Notes under the pieces: model-generated | Databases searched by the model: none | What the model was told of the DNA's origin: nothing | The model's input: the letters and a program-made list of their open reading frames with translations, nothing else | Source: Alviniconcha marisindica | Taxonomy: Eukaryota; Mollusca; Gastropoda; Provannidae | Reading direction: 5' to 3' | Assembly (NCBI GenBank): GCA_018857735.1 | Contig: JABMCL010002481.1 | Location: 1,220,001 to 1,284,000 of the forward strand | Length of the DNA: 64,000 nucleotides | Shown: in pieces, positions 22,539 to 35,800 of the stretch | How positions within the stretch are numbered: the first letter of the stretch is position 1 | Layout: each line of letters begins with the position of its first letter | Program-made: the position numbers and the translations under genes

Positions 22539-22830
22539 CCTTGGGCACATCCTGGAGTGACCCAGTGCTGTTAATGGGGTATTATTCAGGAACTCCTTGG
22601 GCACATCCTGGCATGACCCAGTGCTGTTAACGGGGTATTATTCAGGAACTCCTTGGGCACATCCTGGAGTGACCCAGTGCTGTTAACGGGGTATTAATCA
22701 GGAACCCCTTAGGCACATCCTGGAGTGACCCAGTGCTGTTAACGGGGTATTAATCAGGAACTCCATGGGCACATCCTGAGGTGACCTTTTGCAGTGGACA
22801 GGGCATTAATATTCAGGAACTCCTTAAGGA
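22539..22830. repeat. 56-bp minisatellite, about 5 copies
   Basis: The unit CCTTGGGCACATCCTGGAGT GACCCAGTGCTGTTAACGGG GTATTATTCAGGAACT repeats at 22539, 22595, 22651 and 22707 with near identity. A diverged fifth unit is followed by a stub. Confidence 0.95.
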
Positions 22831-23029
22831 AGGAGACTGGCTGGATGCAAGTCGGTTTTGTTGTGTTTTCTGAGTGGGTTCCGTTGACTGGCCTGCTGTG
22901 ATCGGAAGGTTGCATGGAGTGAACATCCTGTGATGGTTGGTTTTCTGCAAGGTCGTTCATATGCTGTGACCTGTGTACCACTGTCTCAAATCCGAAGTGT
23001 TCATGTGCCGCTCTCATCGTACAGGTTAC

Positions 23030-23830
23030 TATGTGATGAATGGTTCGTGTTGGGTGACGTGGTTGCTCCTGATGCTGTAAAATGTAATGGTTAGCACGGG
23101 GTTACTGATGTAACTGCTCTTATTCTCCTAAAGCATTATGGTTTGAGGTAATGGTTTGTGTGAGGTAATGAACGTGACTGCTCAACTCAACGTACGATGT
23201 AGTGGTTTGTGTGGGGTATGAATGTGGTTGTTCCCCTCACCATACATAATGGAATGGTTTGTGTGGGGTTATGAATGTGATTACTCCTCATCATACAGTG
23301 TAATGGTTTGTGTAGGGTTATGAATATGATTGCTCTTCTTGTTATGCAGTGTAATGGTTTGTGTGGGTTATGAATGTGATTACTCATCATCGTACAGTGT
23401 AATGGTTTGTGTAGGGTTATGAATATGATTGCTATAATGGTTAGTGTGGGGTTGTGAATGTGATTGTTTCTCTCATTGCACAGTGTACTGGTTCGTGGGG
23501 CCATGTCATTGTTCTGCTCATCATATTCTGTAATGGTTTGTGAGGTCTATTCATGTTGTGGCTCTTCTTATCACGAAACAACAACAACAACACCTTTGTG
23601 TGTTCTGATCTTCTCATCATGGTACAGTGTGGGAGTTCCTGTGGTTATGAGTGTTATTTATCCTCTCATACAGTGCAATGGTTTATGTGGGGTTTGTGGG
23701 ATTTCTCATCATACATTGATAAACTGCAATGGTTTGCATGGAGTCATTTATGTCTTCCCTCTTCTTATCACACAGTACAGTAGTTTGTGTGAAATCGTTT
23801 GGGTCTTACCTCTTCTCATCATATGATGTA
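23030..23830. repeat. Irregular minisatellite, about 55-60 bp unit
   Basis: TGTAATGGTTTGTGTGGGGT TATGAATGTGATTGCTCNTC TCATCATACAG recurs a dozen or more times with substitutions and indels. Open frames on both strands across it have no recognisable protein features. Confidence 0.88.
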
Positions 23831-23833
23831 TTG

Positions 23834-23857
23834 GGGGGGGGGGGGGGGGGGGGGGGG
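23834..23857. repeat. Poly-G tract
   Basis: About 24 consecutive G immediately after the irregular minisatellite. Confidence 0.96.
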
Positions 23858-24550
23858 CATTTCTCTTTGCTGCATGGCTGGTGGCATTTTAACCACAAAC
23901 CTTGTACATGTGTTACACGTTTGTACAGTGGCTAGTCACAGTATTGAATACCACACACACACACAGCAGTCTTCAGCTTGTGTGGTGTTTACGTTTACAA
24001 AACTGTACTATGTGTGTGCTTCATTTTCATTTATGGCGTTTATAAATACTTAAATGCTTAACATGTGTGGTTGAAATATTCATTCCAAAAGCAAACAGTT
24101 GCACATAAGCTGCTGCGTGGATGACAAGAGATTTATGTGGATAGAAGGATATGCTTGTCCTTGCCAGTGTAATGTGGATGTGTGCGTACAGCTACGTTGC
24201 ACATTGTAAATAACATAAGATCAGTGAAAATGTGAACCGCAGCTGAAAATGCAATGGCTGGTCATTTGGGTTGGAATACCCTTTCTGAAACAGCTTCAAG
24301 CAGAGGGCACTTTACAAAACTGCACATTGATCTCTTTCTGTCTTTTTTCTTCTTCTTCCCAGTTTCAAGGGTCTTGGACATGCCAATGGAAAACATGAAC
24401 TGGGAGAAACTGATCATTATTTGACATATTATTTTAGCTTTTGTCCTTCCTGAGAGTAACTCCAAGAAGTGAAGAAGAAAGAAAATAGATTTATCAAGGG
24501 AGAATGCCAGAGCCATTTTGAGAGGGTAATGTGCTGCAAAATCAGTCACT

Positions 24551-24613
24551 TTATTGTTGATTGCTTTTATTTAGCGTTATTCTTCACCCTCGAGCAGACT
24601 CACTGTGTTCCTG
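24551..24613. repeat. Dispersed repeat, copy 1
   Basis: TTATTGTTGATTGCTTTTAT TTAGCGTTATTCTTCACCCT matches 57221-57284 in adducin intron 5, in the same orientation. It is an interspersed family of unknown class. Confidence 0.65.
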
Positions 24614-24961
24614 TGCATGTGACTCTAAATGAGAGGCTGTAGCTTTTTTTAATAGCGCGTTTTGAATATCCACCAAAGCAGTGTGTTTACAGTGCTGTTT
24701 GGTTATTACATAGCCGGTGCCACATGAAACTGCTGCCGTCTCAGTGCATTCTGTGTGCATCATACAACCATGCACCATGTCACGTCACTTCATGCAAAGC
24801 CAAATACGTAGGGTGCCTGAGTGTTTAGCTGTAACCTGCCACTTGCACTTTTAGCAGAATGACCAGGATCTCGTACATGCTACTGCAGTAACACAGGAGT
24901 GGAACGCATACCTAAATAACAGTTGGCACATACAGTTAACCATGAAGAAGAAAATTCTCTC

Positions 24962-25040
24962 ACTGCTCCTGCTGGGACTTGAACATACAACATTTCAAAC
25001 ACGAGTCTGGTGCTCTAATTGCCAAGCCATCATTGCTCCC
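24962..25040 (-). mobile_element. tRNA-derived SINE head, third type
   Basis: On the - strand it reads GGAGCAATGATGGCTTGGCA ATTAGAGCACCAGACTCG, then GTTCAAGTCCCAGCAGGAGC. It therefore has A-box and B-box motifs at tRNA spacing. No matching second copy was seen. Confidence 0.6.
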
Positions 25041-26270
25041 CAATTCTAGCTGTGGTCCTTTTGGTTCTGCCCCAACCTGAAAACCCCCAGCAGGCTGGCA
25101 CAACCATAGCAGTGGCCCATTTGGCTTTAGTTCTTGCAGATTCCAACTAAATAATTACTGACCTCACTCCTAACCGTTGTCTACAACTCCAAGGACTTGA
25201 ACATAAGAATCTGTCCACTAGACTAGCCTGGAAGACTTCTTGAGTGAAAACCTACAAAATCTGATTTTCATGGGAAAATGAGCCTCCTTGCCCCACTTAA
25301 AAAAAATAAAAAATAAACGGTTTGAAAGCCTGCAAAATTGTTCTACACCATTGTATGATGAAAACAAATGACAGTTCTTGAGAGTGTGAAATTGTACTGG
25401 GCTGCTAAAGTCTGAGATTTGGGGGAAAGTGATCTTCCATTCTTAATGCCTTGAAAGCCTGTGCAAAACAAATCAAATTCAATGGAGGTCTTTGCAGGTT
25501 TTGGAATTTTGATTTCTCCTGTCAAACTGGCAAGCCAGTGATCCCTGACTTTGAGGCTTGCCAGCTATGCAGCTTCAAGCTTTGGCTGTTTCCTGTTCTT
25601 TGAACAATAATTATACTACTATCGTGAAATAGCATTAAGTCGGCACCTGAACTATGGTGTGGATGGTGCACGTGATGAATTGAAGGTGAATAGATAGTAA
25701 TCTTTTGAGTTTGGTGTTGATTTTTGAAGAAAAGAAAGGTCTGGAAAGTTTTGCAAATTTTGGAGTGAAACGTTTGTTAGAACCTGGTCATGAAGCGGTC
25801 ATTTGTGGGTGTAAAAAGCTTGAAAGCCATACTGTCACCATATTACAAAGATCATTTCAGACCAGTTATGCTGTGTGCATGGTGTGCTGGCCAGAGTTCA
25901 ACTTCAGCAGTTCCTGGAGGGATTTAAACAACCTTTAGTTTTTTTCATTTTCCTGAACATTTTTTTAATGAAGCTTTGTAATACCATATTTGTATAGTTG
26001 AAAAAAGTTTATGTATATATATATATCATACGACATATTTATTGAACAGAAATAGGTTTATTTATGTGTGAACGTTTTTGACAAATATGAGATTCTTTTG
26101 TTATGGAAGTGTTTCTTTTCCCACCTATTTGCTTGATAAAGAACTTCAGTTTAAATAGTTTGAAACTTACATGGCACTGCAGTGACAGCACATGTTGGTG
26201 AATTCTGTTTTAGTCTTGGTGCTTCAGTCTCAGTCGTTTGATGGAGATCTGCTTTTTGAAGTGAAAGATA

Positions 26271-26312
<42 letters not shown>

Positions 26313-26937
26313 GCACATATGCAGGTGGCTGTAAGTAGTGAGAACACAGCACAAAAATTAACAAGATACAAAGTAAAAGTTCTTGCTTTCCAATTTGTAG
26401 CAGAGATTGCTTTGTAGGACATCTGTTTGTTGGTCAGTCGTAGCATGTAAAAATGTTGACATGCGATTCATGCTTTGTATTTAGAACATTTAACATTGTT
26501 GCTAAAATTTTGAAACTGTTGAATATTCAAACTAAACATATGGTATTGATTTTGGTACAAGTGCTGTGCTCATGGCTTTAGCGTACATGGATTCTGGGCT
26601 TTCTTTGTCGTTTACAGTTTATGGAGGGACAAAATTCATTTTCTTGTCTATGTTGTTCATCACATTGTATTCTAAAGATGCTGTCACCAACCCTAAACTT
26701 CCTGCAGGGCAGAAGTTGAATTCAAACGCTCGAGAGCTTTGAGCCTGCAGACTCTTCAGTGTAAGTGTGATGAAACTGTTGTTGCGTGCCACTTAGAGTT
26801 GAGCTGATCACTGATGTCCACAGCTGTAATGTGGTTGGGTGACAGCATTTGCTTCTCCCACGCTTATGCATGGATTCTGAAATCAGATGTGCCCATGAAT
26901 ATTTTGTATGAAATGTCTTATATTCTGTGCAAGAAAA

Positions 26938-26943
26938 AATAAA
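26938..26943 (+). terminator. Candidate distal + strand polyadenylation signal
   Basis: AATAAA lies in AAGAAAAAATAAAATC, followed by T/G-rich sequence (CTTGAACTTGCTTTC). It faces the opposed signal at 27118-27123. Confidence 0.35.
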
Positions 26944-27117
26944 ATCTAGCCATGCTTGAACTTGCTTTCACATGGAGTGTTCATTTACTTACAAAATGCA
27001 TTTCCGACCATGATGTATTTACTGATACTGATCATGGTGTATAAGCTTGCTCACAACTGCTCTTTTCATGCTCAGCAAGGAACACATCACGCACGCAAAA
27101 ATCTCGGGTTATTTTTC

Positions 27118-27123
27118 TTTATT
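27118..27123 (-). terminator. Candidate distal adducin polyadenylation signal
   Basis: AATAAA is read on the - strand (TTTATT on +). It is the farthest plausible signal downstream of the adducin stop before the Rab24-side sequence. Nearer ones exist at 29040, 30776, 31023 and 31595. Confidence 0.35.
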
Positions 27124-30100
27124 GACACAGCATTACAGACTGGACTACAAGCCATAACAAAAACAAATGTATAAAAATTTAAGAACGTTTAACCAGTTGA
27201 TCTGTAGTACGAACTTGTAGCCAACATAAAACTCAAAATAAAAAGGTAACTGGGTGCTTTAAAACAGTAAAAAGATGAGTCTACATCAAGCGATCCTGCA
27301 AACAACTGCAGATTTGAGAAGGAAGAAAAAAAAAAAAAAAATCATTGCACAAAACAGAATCACATCTGTCTAGGGTAACATTCGCGTAGTCACAACCATA
27401 CTCTATCGCACCCCTTTTACAGTAAGAAGAGAAAAAAGTCTGAACACTAAATGTAACGATTAACCCAACTTGCCGGTTTCCATGTTTAATGATAATTGCT
27501 CTATGCTATACATATTCCCCAAAAGCACCAAGTCCCATGGACTAAACCTAGCACAGCTGAATACTGCCAGAGTAGTTCTGCAGATTCATTTTTCAGTATG
27601 CACAACTAATCAGTTCCAGCTTTTGCAAACGTTACCAGTCATGCTATGTAGATTAAAAGATAATAATAATTCCATTTTATTGAAAACAAAACCAACCACA
27701 CTTGTGTTAGTGTTTAGAAAATTCTCTCAGACAGACAATGATTTTTTTTTATGCCGCCAATGTACAAGTTCAGCAGTACCTAAAAAGTTGATTAAAAATT
27801 AAATTGTGGTTTAAGACTTAGGGCAGAACGTCTAGACCATTAAAAGCGACAAGCTGTAAAATACTGATTTACTAATGAACTAGAAAACATCAGGTAACTG
27901 AAACGTGAAAGTCGATGAATATTTACATCCAATTACAGTTGCAAAAAGTGCTGGGTGATAACTGTGATAGACTGACACACACCATTAAGCTACACTGGAC
28001 ACACACCCAAAATGAGAAGTGATGAGCAATCACATCTACTCAATTGGACACTTGCAATGCGAGCAAGGATGACCCCACTCTCACAACTGCTGGGCTAGAA
28101 CGACGGCATGTGTTGTAAGCAGAGACCGCCAGAAAATGACTTTAAAAAAAAAAAAAAAAATTGTAAATGCCCTGCGGTTAATTAAATCTGACACCCAGTC
28201 GAAAAAGAAACTAAAGGTGAAAATCACGCTGAAGGAGAAGACCTGCCCGATCCAAAGCTACACTACTGTGGTAAGGCTACTTCCTTCCACAAGCGAGGCC
28301 CTCTCCCTTCAGTAGGTCTGGCATGGTTGGACTGTGTGATGTGCTTGTTCTTAGCTGCTTGTCCCACAACAGCCTGGCAGTGGTGCAGAGGTTTAATGTG
28401 GAATGTTTTTCATGCCAGCCACAAATATTGGCCTGCGGCCTTGTCCTATCCTTCAAAGGGTTACCCATGGGCCAGCTGCTGGCCACCTGACCACCTTCTG
28501 GGCAGCCTTTCCGTGAAGGTCAGCCATGCAGCAGACTCGTCACTGCTGCAAAACTCATCATCAGGAATGGTCCCGGTCCCCACAGGGCAAGGGTGGTCCT
28601 GTTGTTACCACCTGTCCCGAATGAGAGTGAATACCTACCCACCCACCAGAAATGTGCTCCTGTCTCTTTTTCTGCACCAATCTTTCCCCCCCAAAGAGCC
28701 TTGAATGGGACAGAAATGGACCCTGAGGCAACCACCAAACCACCTGCAGCTGTGAGACAAGTGAGGGTGCACCGAGCCTGTTTGTTCATTCATACCATCC
28801 TTACTATTGCTTGTAAAAGGCATGAGCGTGTACTTTCAAAATATCACTTCCTTCGTGAACTCGGCCCTTTCAGAGGTGGCCTATGGTTACACATCGTTTT
28901 ACTCCTCCCCATTTCACACTAACCGCTTCAGTCACTAGAAGCCAAGCAATCATGAAACTATTATTAAAAAAATAATGATTTAAGTTCAAAAGTGGAGAGG
29001 AAAATTTAAGCAGGCAAACTTCAATATTTCACAAGCAGATTTATTTCTTTAAAATGGCAGTAGAAGTGGTAACCTTTGCTAAACATGTCAAAAAAGTACC
29101 GAGAAGTAAAAATGGCCAATGACCACAAAGCAAAAAGAATTCAATGAAAACCACCCACAACTCCGCACGGGGAAGGGAAAAAAAATGGAAGATTGTGTAT
29201 TTACAAGGTTGGTCAGAACAATCAACGTGTAACAAAAAAAAGAGATGTTCCTGACTACCATCCAATAAAAGTAGGCCTAAAATGAACAAAATCTGAATAC
29301 CTCCCTCTGGGAGGGAAAAAAAACAAAAACCAATCTGAGCAAATACTGCCTCTACACACAATGAGAAAGTCAACAAAACGAACACAAGAGGAGAACAACA
29401 CAAGCAGCTCTCTGGGTTAACATAGCAAGCGCGACTACATCCTTGGCTTGAGGAGCGATCTAGGCACAGAATACATTACGTTCCTTTCATGTTATACATA
29501 CAGTACATGAAGCATGCATAATTCTACACAGTACATACCTAGAAAATCAAGTTACAGAGGCATGTGTGGAAAAGCAGCACATCAATACCGTTTCCAAATG
29601 CACAACAACCGTCAGCAACGTTGAGTATTAACTCTTAAAGCATGCCACGTTACTAAATGTGATGATGGCTTCATCAGCAGGGGGCAACAAAACAAACAAA
29701 AAAGTCAGAGAAAATTTGGAAGTTGTCTCACATCAGTCTTCAAATCTAAAGTTATTCAGAACTTCGGCCATCATTGTTTCCATTTTTATCAATCATCTTT
29801 ATTAGCAGTGCCGTCTTCCTTATAATAAAGACTGGCAACACTACAGTGTGGTGTACATGTTTTTACGCTTGACATATCCAGATACATTTACTTATTTACA
29901 CACACAAACACACCTTATATTTACCATCTAGAATCAAGATGAATAACTCCGCTGAAAAACGTTTCCACTTTTTTCAATTCTGCCCTCTTTGACTGTGACC
30001 TGCAAAGTACCTACAAGGCAAAGCAAGCCTCTCCATGCAACAACTTTAAAAAAAATTGTTTTTAAAGAAGAAAAAGGAAATAAGACAATTACTATTATTT

Positions 30101-32710
30101 CCTACAACTGCTCACAACTTAATGGCTTTCAGAAACACTAAAAGCACAAACCAAACCAAAGAGGAGGGGTAGGAGGGACGGGGGGCAACGCTGCATCACT
30201 TTATCCTTGAAACGAGAAAACATGGAATCAGTTTGCATCAGCAGGCACGAGGAGAGGAACCGAACTGTACAATTGAAAAGTGACAAACGTGAAGGTACAT
30301 ACACGGTTATAAGTGAAGTGATGTGCCACAAACGCCTGCGGCAGAAAGAAGAAGCTTCTCCACAACTACTGATGTACCTCCTTGTTGCTTCTCTTCTCAG
30401 GCAGCCATCCAAGAGTCCTAATTTGGCCACCACAGAAGTAGGCCACCACTGGCGCATCCACACAAGCAAGGCCATGCTACAGTAAGCCCCAAAACCATAA
30501 TCAAAAAAAAAAAAGAAGGCTACTACAGCTGTTTGAAAGAAACGGAAAGTGTGTAAAAGGCAAAGACATGAAATGGGCACTGGACGATGAGAGTCCCCGC
30601 CATCCCTACAAGCTGGTTGGGTGGCCACAATGAAGTGGGTGTCGACAGAAGAGCAGCAGCTTTGCACACACCCCACACTAAAAGCTTATGGCACGCTCAG
30701 TCTGCTGACTGGTCCTCGTCCAGCTGACCCCGATGCCGTACAAAGCGTACGCTTACGCCCAAAACGATGTGCAAGTCTTTATTCCGGCCCATGGGGCAAT
30801 TTCTGCTGGCTCCCAAGCGATCCTTACTGCTGCCATTAAACAGAACGATTATGGAGTGAAAATTAAAAACAAAAAAACACAGCAATTAAGCAAACCTGCC
30901 ACTTTGTAAAGCTTGCTTGGTTTTAAATTCAAGCACTGACAATACCAGGTGCCTAGAATTACAACATGTACATACAGTCACAATATTGACAAAAGTCAAC
31001 GCCTCCCAACAGCACAGTCTTATTTATTTCCATTCCTTTTTTTATTTTTTTAACAGACTTTTTTCAATTCCTGCATTTACATGTACAGAGCTAAATATGC
31101 AGCTCTGAAACAAATATGTAGTCATAAAACCGGACACATATTCCCTACTTTCTCTCCATGCTGCCCACCCCCTTTCCAACATTTATCATCCTGGTTAAAA
31201 CTGCCACCTTTCTGAAGTAACAAATATTCAAATCACACTCAGTTTAGACATACACAATCTCCACATCTTTCATGAATAAAAAGAAAGACGAAAAGCTCCA
31301 AAACCTCAAACTTGTCAAGACTGCACCAGAAAGGATGAAAGGTCACACACACACACACATAATACTAATATACAGTGCAGTTTGTCACTGGCAAAAGTGT
31401 CATGTTCACCAAAATGTTTGACATCTGCTTCAAATGGCAATGGTTCGAACTGTCCACAGATGTTTCAAAACAATAACATGCATACAGAGGCAAGCAAGGC
31501 AGATCAATTTTGTGTACCACCTACATTCCATTTGAATGCACTCTACACAGGCTCATAAAAAAATAAGGGAGTGGGGAGAAAGATACAATATATAAGATGT
31601 TTATTTTTATGTGACCACCAACTGTGTACACGTACTCTGAAGCATCACAAAAATGCAACAGCAAGAACAGCGAAACTTTGCGCATATCTACATTTTTTAA
31701 AAATGACACGTTAAGTTGCACACAGCTTGTAAAACGTTAAGCAAAGTCCTGATCCATCCATCATTTCCTGCACACAAAATAATGACTTGACGAGCGAAAC
31801 AGTTCAGTGAGCAGATACTTCAGTTTTAAAAACGTGTCTCCCAATCACGGTGTGGCACGGTAGATCAAATTCAAAGCCAGTCACAGCAATGAGAAAAACA
31901 AAAACGGACTACAAGCAGCAAGACAAACAAATCATCCGGAAGCACCAATAATACAAATGACTGAGATTTGTGTGCACAAAAAAACAAAAGAATAATAAAA
32001 CGGGTAATAAAATGGCTAGGCTGAAGGACATGAAGGTGACTGCGAGAGTCTAGAGATGTAAGTTTTGCACATAGCAAGCGCTCAACCGTTAACAATGAAT
32101 ACACCAAAGTGGCAGAGAAAGTGACAAAAGCATTATCATACAGTGAGTCGGACAAAGCACTATCACACAGTGGTCCATCCACAGCCAGGCCATGTCAGAG
32201 GGATCACAAGATGATCATGCTATGCCTTCTATGGACACCAAAACATCAAAGGTCACCTGTCAAATTCCATTATCATTAGATGCATAGGACTCAAACTAAC
32301 AGTATGCTACTTTCATGGGCACAACAATGACACTTTATCCTTTCCTTTTTTATTTGTTTTATCCTTTCATTAAACAGGGATGTAAACACATGCTTTTTTC
32401 TCACATACAATACAAAATCCTTTCTTTCAGTAATTCTGTGTACTTTCCGTGTAAAAGTCTTCCCTTTAAAAACTGGAGCCTCTGTGGCTAAAATAAGCAA
32501 AGTCCAGTTAACATCACTACAGTGTTGACACAAACATGAAATCCGTCCCAAAACTATGCAGCCAGCCATGTCCAATTGTAAAAGAAGGTGGACAACGCAG
32601 ATGATCCCTACACGAGAGATGAGAACAGAGTACCATGGAAACAAGGTGTGCATCAACCCCCGAGAGAAAGATGCGGGTTCCTACTACATATCAGCAGGAA
32701 TGATGTCGAC
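27124..32710 (-). other. Probable adducin 3' UTR and flank
   Basis: These 5.6 kb contain no recognisable coding sequence. Read on the - strand it is T-rich, largely free of SINEs and microsatellites, and has several AATAAA hexamers. These properties fit a long 3' UTR with alternative polyadenylation. A 185-codon - strand open frame at 30119-30676 shows no family similarity I recognise and is treated as chance. Confidence 0.45.
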
Positions 32711-32824
32711 TCAGATCGTGCTCTCTTTGCTGTCCTTCTTCTTCTTGGAAAAGGACGGCATGCGGAACTTCTTCTTCTTTTTCTTGTCCTTGGTGGGCGA
32801 TGGCGCCTCCTTGGTGGGTGATCC
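32711..32824 (-). CDS. Adducin exon 19: MARCKS-related domain and stop
   Basis: The exon encodes 37 residues with [20 protein letters not shown], closely matching the FRTPSFLKKSKKK terminus of human alpha-adducin. The Ser in MPSF (2590 in the giant form, 751 in the short form) aligns with the known PKC/PKA site. Acceptor TTTTTGCAG, stop TGA at 32713-32711, phase 0. Confidence 0.97.
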   Translation of the reverse strand, partial: GSPTKEAPSPTKDKKKKKKFRMPSFSKKKKDSKESTI

Positions 32825-35800
32825 CTGCAAAAACAGCCACCAGAATCAGTCCTTTTTCGCATTTAGTTGGGGTCAGCCCTTTTTCACATTTAGCTGGGGT
32901 CAGCCCTTTTTCTCCTTCAGCTGGGGTCAGCCCTTTATTAATTACTCGAGGCAATGTCAGGTTTCCTTATCACGGCAAGGTTAGACAATCTGCACGTGCA
33001 AGCATGGTGTACCCAGTTCTTAGGGAAGTTCCAGTGACCATCTACCTGAATAAGGCTGCAGGAGCTGCAAATGCAGCCTAGTCCCATCATACCACCCGTG
33101 TAAGCAGTGTATTCCATTCACTTATCATCGTGTAATGCTAAGGCATGTAAATGCTTGCCACGGCAGCTGGGAAAGCTTTATTCAGCAGCCTGGGGACTGT
33201 GTGTCACACGTGTGTGCGTGTGTGAGAGAGAGAGAGAGAGAGATCTGGGACTGTCAGCTCAATGAATTTTACTTAACACAATCTTTGATTAATGACTGAT
33301 GTTACTTTCTTACTGACATGATCTTTGATTGATTATTGATGTTATTTTCTTGTTACGTGGCTATGCATGACAGAAGCCCCTTTGATTCATTTTTATCTAT
33401 TGCCTATATTACAATATGCCTGTACTGTGATGTTGGCCAGGTGGATCAGATCATAAACTTCAATCTCCCCACCCCCCACCATCAAAAATTTTTGTGCTTG
33501 TATTTTTAACCTGATCAGACAGCAGCATGCACATTCCACGTGCAGCAAATCTCCACCACAAGACCATTACCTCCTTGCTGCTGCGCTCCTCCAGTGTCTC
33601 GCCACCGCTGGCGCTGTCCATGGGGTCTGACTTGGAGGGGGAGCCCGGCTTGTCCCCATCACCTTCACCTGCAGACAGACATGCACTTGGTCACACCATG
33701 GCAGGTATGGAGACAGGTGCCCAACATGCGTGCCATTGCCAGCGGCCCCTTCCCCTGCTTTCAGGCAATGTCTCAATGGTTTCTCATTTACAAGGAAGAG
33801 AACACAACCACCGCACAAATTTCCAAACCAGCTGTAAATCAGTGCTGTAGAGTTTGGATCCAGTAGCTGGATATGAGAAGCTGCAGAAAGAATGGAAACA
33901 GCAAACGCTCATGTTGACGTGCATTCAATACTGGAAAATGTGTTTTTCCTCCCTCTCCTGTGACTCACAGTCGGCAAAACTTGCATGAACTTTGTATGTA
34001 TGTATGACACTTTACTGAGGTTACGACCATGTGGAATTTGAAGACCTGGATTAAACAGCATTCACCCAGAACACTAATCATGTCTAACTATTACTACATC
34101 AGTTGACTCTGCTTGTAACCGTGCAATGGAGTGATGCACCACTTAATGTGGAAAGCTCCAAATGGGTTAAAGTTTCCAGCGAGTCAGTCAGTCAGTTATC
34201 CAGTATCTGAATCTAATACAAGTTCAAGTCACAGTAGAAAAAACACTTTATGATGGTTTGTGCACAAACTACTGCACCAAACTAATACACAAATTTCAAT
34301 CTTCAGCAGATCATAACCAGAAAAACACCACTTGCACTATTACGTTTATGATGCTCTTGTGACTTGGGCATTTGGTCAGTTAAGTCACTGAAACTGTTAT
34401 CACCATGCAAAGTTGGACAGATTTAGCTGCATGGTCTCTGAGGGGAAAAAAACAACAACTTCAGAGTCGACAGTTCTGTTACACAGTCAGCCAAGCGATG
34501 ACCAGGAAAATACCCATCATTTCACTGGCTTGCAAAATTGTTCAGGCCAAGGCAAGAAAACATTTCAGAAGTCCAGCATCAAAGCACTTGAAAAGAGGAA
34601 CCACATCAATCAAAGCAGTTGATATGTGCGTTTGTACACAATGCTGATTCCATATCGAAACAAGCCACAATTACAAGCCATACTTCAACAAAATGTCAGT
34701 GTCAAGTCCTTCTTTTGACCCCTAAAATAACCATTACTGACATATGCAACAATACAAACATTAGGTATGCAGTGGCCAGTGCAGTAGTTTATGGAAGGCA
34801 AAGACATTCACTTCAACAACATTCACTTGTAAGTTACACATTCCACCAGCAAGCTGTGAGAAACACATCAACAGTAACATGCCACTAGCAAAATCAGAAA
34901 TCAATCAGTAACAAACTTTAGAAATCAGTAAACAAACTTCAAGGGAATAAAGATTCAACAATGTACAGAGAGCAATAAATAGCACACAACAACATGATCT
35001 GATTCTATTACCCTAAAGGAATATTTTAATTATATAACAAACGACAACAAAACTATAAAATAAAATAATGTTTTGTTTTTTATCCCCTCCAAAAGTATGT
35101 TTCTGAAGAACTATTTTACATGACTTCTTAACCTGAGTATCTTTTTACGAACTTAAAATAAGTTTTTTACAATGCAAACTTTTGCACATTAGGAATTCTC
35201 AGCAATGCAGTTCTCTTGTTCTACTTTAATAAACTGAGGATAACCACCACCCCTCCTCCCAATTCTTTACACAAACTGTTTTCCCACTTAACAAAGCACA
35301 TAAGTGTTCTATTTGCTCCAGCAGAGAAAGACTTACCCCTGGATCGCCTGTCTGATTTAGACCGGCCCACGCCTTTTCTCTCCAACTCTCTTATCACTAG
35401 ACAGCAGAAAGGGCACACGCCATGCACAGTGGTGAGCAACACAGCAAGTCATAAAATTACAAATCACACCAAGGCATCGCCATGCTGGTTACACAACAAC
35501 ATTCACTGCAACACAAGCTATTTCTACAAGAGAAGTGGCTGGGGTTTATGATGGCAACCGTTCAAGTTCAAGAAAAGTTCTGGTGTGTAAGTATTTAGCA
35601 CACATCATTATGTTATTTATATGCATACATTTGAGATGTGAAATTCACTACGTACAAGTTTACAATACTTCCAAATGATAATATAGTATGTTTTTTTGAC
35701 GTCATCTGTTTTGACTTGTTTCTGAAATGTACCAGCCTAGGGCTCACCTAAGAAACGGTTTAGTAAGACCCCATTACTATTATCATTAAAGTGTCATTGT

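Noticed and set aside
30119..30676. 185-codon - strand open frame
   Set aside because: No recognisable family, irregular composition, no splice or start context, and it lies in probable adducin 3' UTR.
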